Part shown: in pieces, positions 62,027-64,000 of the stretch
Numbering within the stretch: the first letter of the stretch is position 1
Layout: every line of letters starts with the position of its first letter
Assembly: GCF_947172395.1 (NCBI RefSeq)
Contig: NC_069099.1
Coordinates: 14,575,740-14,639,739 of the forward strand
Reading direction: 5' to 3'
Length of the DNA stretch: 64,000 nt
Origin: Bicyclus anynana
Taxonomy: Eukaryota > Arthropoda > Insecta > Lepidoptera > Nymphalidae
Position numbers and translations under genes: made by a program
The notes under the pieces: model-generated
Seen by the model: the letters and a program-made list of their open reading frames with translations, nothing else
What the model was told of the DNA's origin: nothing
Databases searched by the model: none

Positions 62027-62552
62027 GAGCCGTGATAGCCCAGTGGACTATGATGACGTGATGACCTCTGATTGAGATTCGGAGGGCGTAGGTTCAAATC
62101 CGATCCGGGGCATGCACTTTTCAGTTATGTGCAGTTAAAGAATATAATATCACGTGTAGGAAAAACATCTGAGGTAGGTTTTGCACGGCCTCCGTGGCGC
62201 AGTGGTAAGCGCGGTGGATTTACAAGACGGAGGTCCTGGGTTCGATCCCCGGCTGGGCCGACAGAGGTTTTCTTAATTGGTCCAGGTCTGGCTGGTGGGA
62301 GGCTTCGGCCGTGGCTAGTTACCACCCTACCGACAAAGACGTACCGCCAAGCGATATAGCGTTCCGGTACGATGTCGTGTAGAAACCGAAAGGAGTGTGG
62401 ATTTTCATTCTTCTCCTAACAAATTAGCCCGCTTCCATCGTAGATTGCATCATCACTTACCATCGGGTGAGATTGTAGTCAAGGGCTAACTTGTAAAGAA
62501 TAAAAACAAAAAAAAAAAAGGTTTTTCTTAATTATTTATGTGTGCGAAGACT
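62027..62552 (+). mobile_element. SINE-B interrupted by SINE-A
   Basis: 62027-62182 holds the head GAGCCGTGATAGCCCAGTGG and part of the body. 62519-62552 resumes with 'tttcttaatt' and 'tgtgtgcgaagact'. AGGTTTT is repeated at the break (62176-62182 and 62519-62525). Both flanking parts are diverged. Confidence 0.8.
62183..62518 (+). mobile_element. SINE-A nested in SINE-B, reference-quality copy
   Basis: Complete 336-bp element. The tRNA-like head GGCCTCCGTGGCGCAGTGG has box B GGGTTCGATCCCCGG, the body is undeleted, and 'cttgtaaagaataaaaac' leads into an A-tail. It is flanked by AGGTTTT target duplications. Among copies here it looks the closest to consensus. Confidence 0.95.
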
Positions 62553-62780
62553 CAAGTGGCAATGGACGTTGGGGTCCCAATGTGCAGCAATGGCGTCTCC
62601 GCTCCGGAAAGCGCAGTGTTGGTCGACCTCCCACTAGGTGACATCAAGAGGGTTGCAGAGAGCTGCTGGAAGCTCGCGGCTCGAGACAGTTGTGCTTGGA
62701 AGTCCATGCAAGAGGACTATGTCTATGTCAATTATTATGATTATGATGATGATGATGATGATGATAATAAACAATACAAT
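62553..62780 (+). pseudogene. RTE-type LINE ORF2 C-terminus and GAT tail
   Basis: 'gtggcaatggacgttggggtccc', 'gcgcagtgttggtcgacc', 'ttggaagtccatgcaagagg' match the RTE family 3' coding end. A GATGATGATGATGATGATGA tail follows. Stops and frame changes abolish coding. Confidence 0.7.
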
Positions 62781-62961
62781 AAGCTTATCTCTCAAATATA
62801 TGCCACGTGATTCAGTGTTCAGTAGATCGGAACGAACACTCAGATAAACACTAACAATCGGCGCTTTTGTCATACTCCATCCATCATTCGTATCGGTGCT
62901 CTATTCAAAGTTACCGATCAATTGTGAATTTCGGATTTATTAATGTTTATTTGGCTTGATA

Positions 62962-63260
62962 GCCGTGATAGCCCAGTGGATATGACTTCTGCCTTCAATT
63001 CTGAGGGGCGTAATTTTTAACCGGGCTACATCTAAAGCTTTTCAGTTATTTGCCTTTTAAGAAATTAAATATCACTTGTTTCAAACGTTGAAGGAAAATC
63101 ATTCCGAGCACACCTGCATACATGAGACTTTTCTCAATTATCAACTATGTCTGCCAATCCGGTCTGGGCCAACATGGAAACGCCAACGATATATTGGCCT
63201 AAGCCACTGATATTCTGAGAGGAGAGTCGTGCTCAACAGCGAGCCGGACATGGGTTGCTT
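62962..63260 (+). mobile_element. SINE-B, full length, diverged
   Basis: 'agccgtgatagcccagtggat' head, degenerate box B, and 'gagccggacatgggttgcttatg' tail. It has more substitutions than other copies and an insertion around 'catggaaacgccaacgat'. Confidence 0.85.
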
Positions 63261-63394
63261 ATGATAATCAGCTTGGTTATAACTACTAGCTCTTACTCTT
63301 AATATTTAATTACTAATTTCGAGAATGTAGTGTATTGTACGTACATTGCGCTAAAGCTTCAAAGAAAGGCTTCCAAGAACTGAGGCACTGTGAA

Positions 63395-63820
63395 ACGAAG
63401 TACTGCAGAGGCGTAATGTTTCGCATCTATTTTCATTGAGAATCAGGTAAATAAGCGACGAAGAATTTTCCCAGAAGAGCAAATTCAACGCATTATACTG
63501 TACCGCACGTAGAGATACTCCGATAATGCATCGAATTTACAAACATTAAAATTAGCTAATAACCTGCGTGAGTGATGCTTAAGACGTTTACTAGAAGAGC
63601 AAATTACCGCAATACGTATCCTGAGAATTATAACGTGCATATAATTCTCATCGCGATCATTCGCGATACCTATTGCGGTGAAAATCGACTAGATAATAAT
63701 GCATCGCATCTACAATCCTTGAGTGTTACCTAATTGCCTTCATGATTGATGCTTTAGACTTTTCTTAGAAGAGTTAATTTACCACAATACGTATCGCAAG
63801 AATATACGTGCGTAAGCGTA
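63395..63820. repeat. Degenerate tandem block, three ~150-180-bp units
   Basis: Words 'aatgcatcg..tctacaa', 'gtgatgctt..agac', 'ctagaagagcaaatt' and 'accgcaatacgtatc' recur near 63515-63640 and 63697-63805. A weaker third unit lies at 63420-63500 ('gcatctattttca', 'agaagagcaaattcaacgca'). Confidence 0.6.
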
Positions 63821-64000
63821 GCGTAGGTATTTTGGTTTAATTCTTCGCCTCTTCAAGCATTGCTACTAGATCGTGGCATTAAGGTAGCTCTCTAGATTCT
63901 AGCAAGTTGCATTTATATGATTCATTTGCCTTTTCTGGTTGTCTTAACCTTACATGGTTTGATTTTGATTTCGGGATATTGAATATCAAATAGAGATATT
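63821..64000. other. Unassigned DNA at window edge
   Basis: I see no gene or repeat family. Features may continue beyond the window. Confidence 0.35.

Overview
The window is an AT-rich, repeat-dense stretch of an insect nuclear genome, most likely a lepidopteran. That inference rests on several tRNA-derived SINE families, RTE/CR1/Jockey-type LINE 3' ends, Helitron-like and MITE-like dispersed repeats of a kind commonly seen in moth and butterfly genomes, a Gypsy LTR retrotransposon, and the absence of bacterial gene organisation. I find no host protein-coding gene, no rRNA and no bona fide tRNA gene. The window is best read as intergenic or intronic DNA made of layered mobile elements.

The only intact protein-coding unit is a Ty3/Gypsy-class LTR retrotransposon on the minus strand (37481-44705). 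It has two 647-bp LTRs that look identical by eye, a 4-bp target duplication (AAAC), a tRNA-Lys-type primer binding site, a 1.2-kb AT-rich leader, gag (capsid and nucleocapsid), and pol in the -1 frame (protease, reverse transcriptase, RNase H, integrase). A canonical -1 slippery heptamer, GGGAAAC, lies in the gag/pol overlap. There is no env. Gag would build the particle and Pol would process it, copy the RNA from the tRNA-Lys primer and integrate the copy.

Two SINE families dominate the rest. SINE-A has a tRNA-like head, a conserved body of about 330 bp and an A-rich tail. SINE-B is about 313 bp, has a different tRNA-like head, and ends in ATGATG repeats like the RTE-type LINE 3' ends also found here. 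Each family has inserted into the other with clean target duplications (35332-35638; 46384-46685; 62183-62518). Two further tRNA-derived SINEs (24189-24374; 25822-26640) are single copies.

LINE remnants include a 5'-truncated reverse transcriptase with one internal TGA (29526-30820), ORF2 C-termini at 15370, 48303, 55166 and 60490, and several RTE 3' ends. DNA-type elements include a complete 508-bp hAT-like non-autonomous element with an 8-bp target duplication (16306-16813), a small PIF/Harbinger-like MITE (36036-36210) and a three-copy terminal-inverted-repeat family (10956, 12007, 57619).

Tandem arrays are frequent: a 22-bp array (5235-5461), a G-rich GGGTA array (9541-9726), 21-bp arrays (19419-19607; 22308-22746), a ~137-bp satellite (53330-54955) and a degenerate block at the right edge (63395-63820). 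Several perfect inverted repeats of 18-24 bp are also present. Between these the sequence is unassigned AT-rich DNA.
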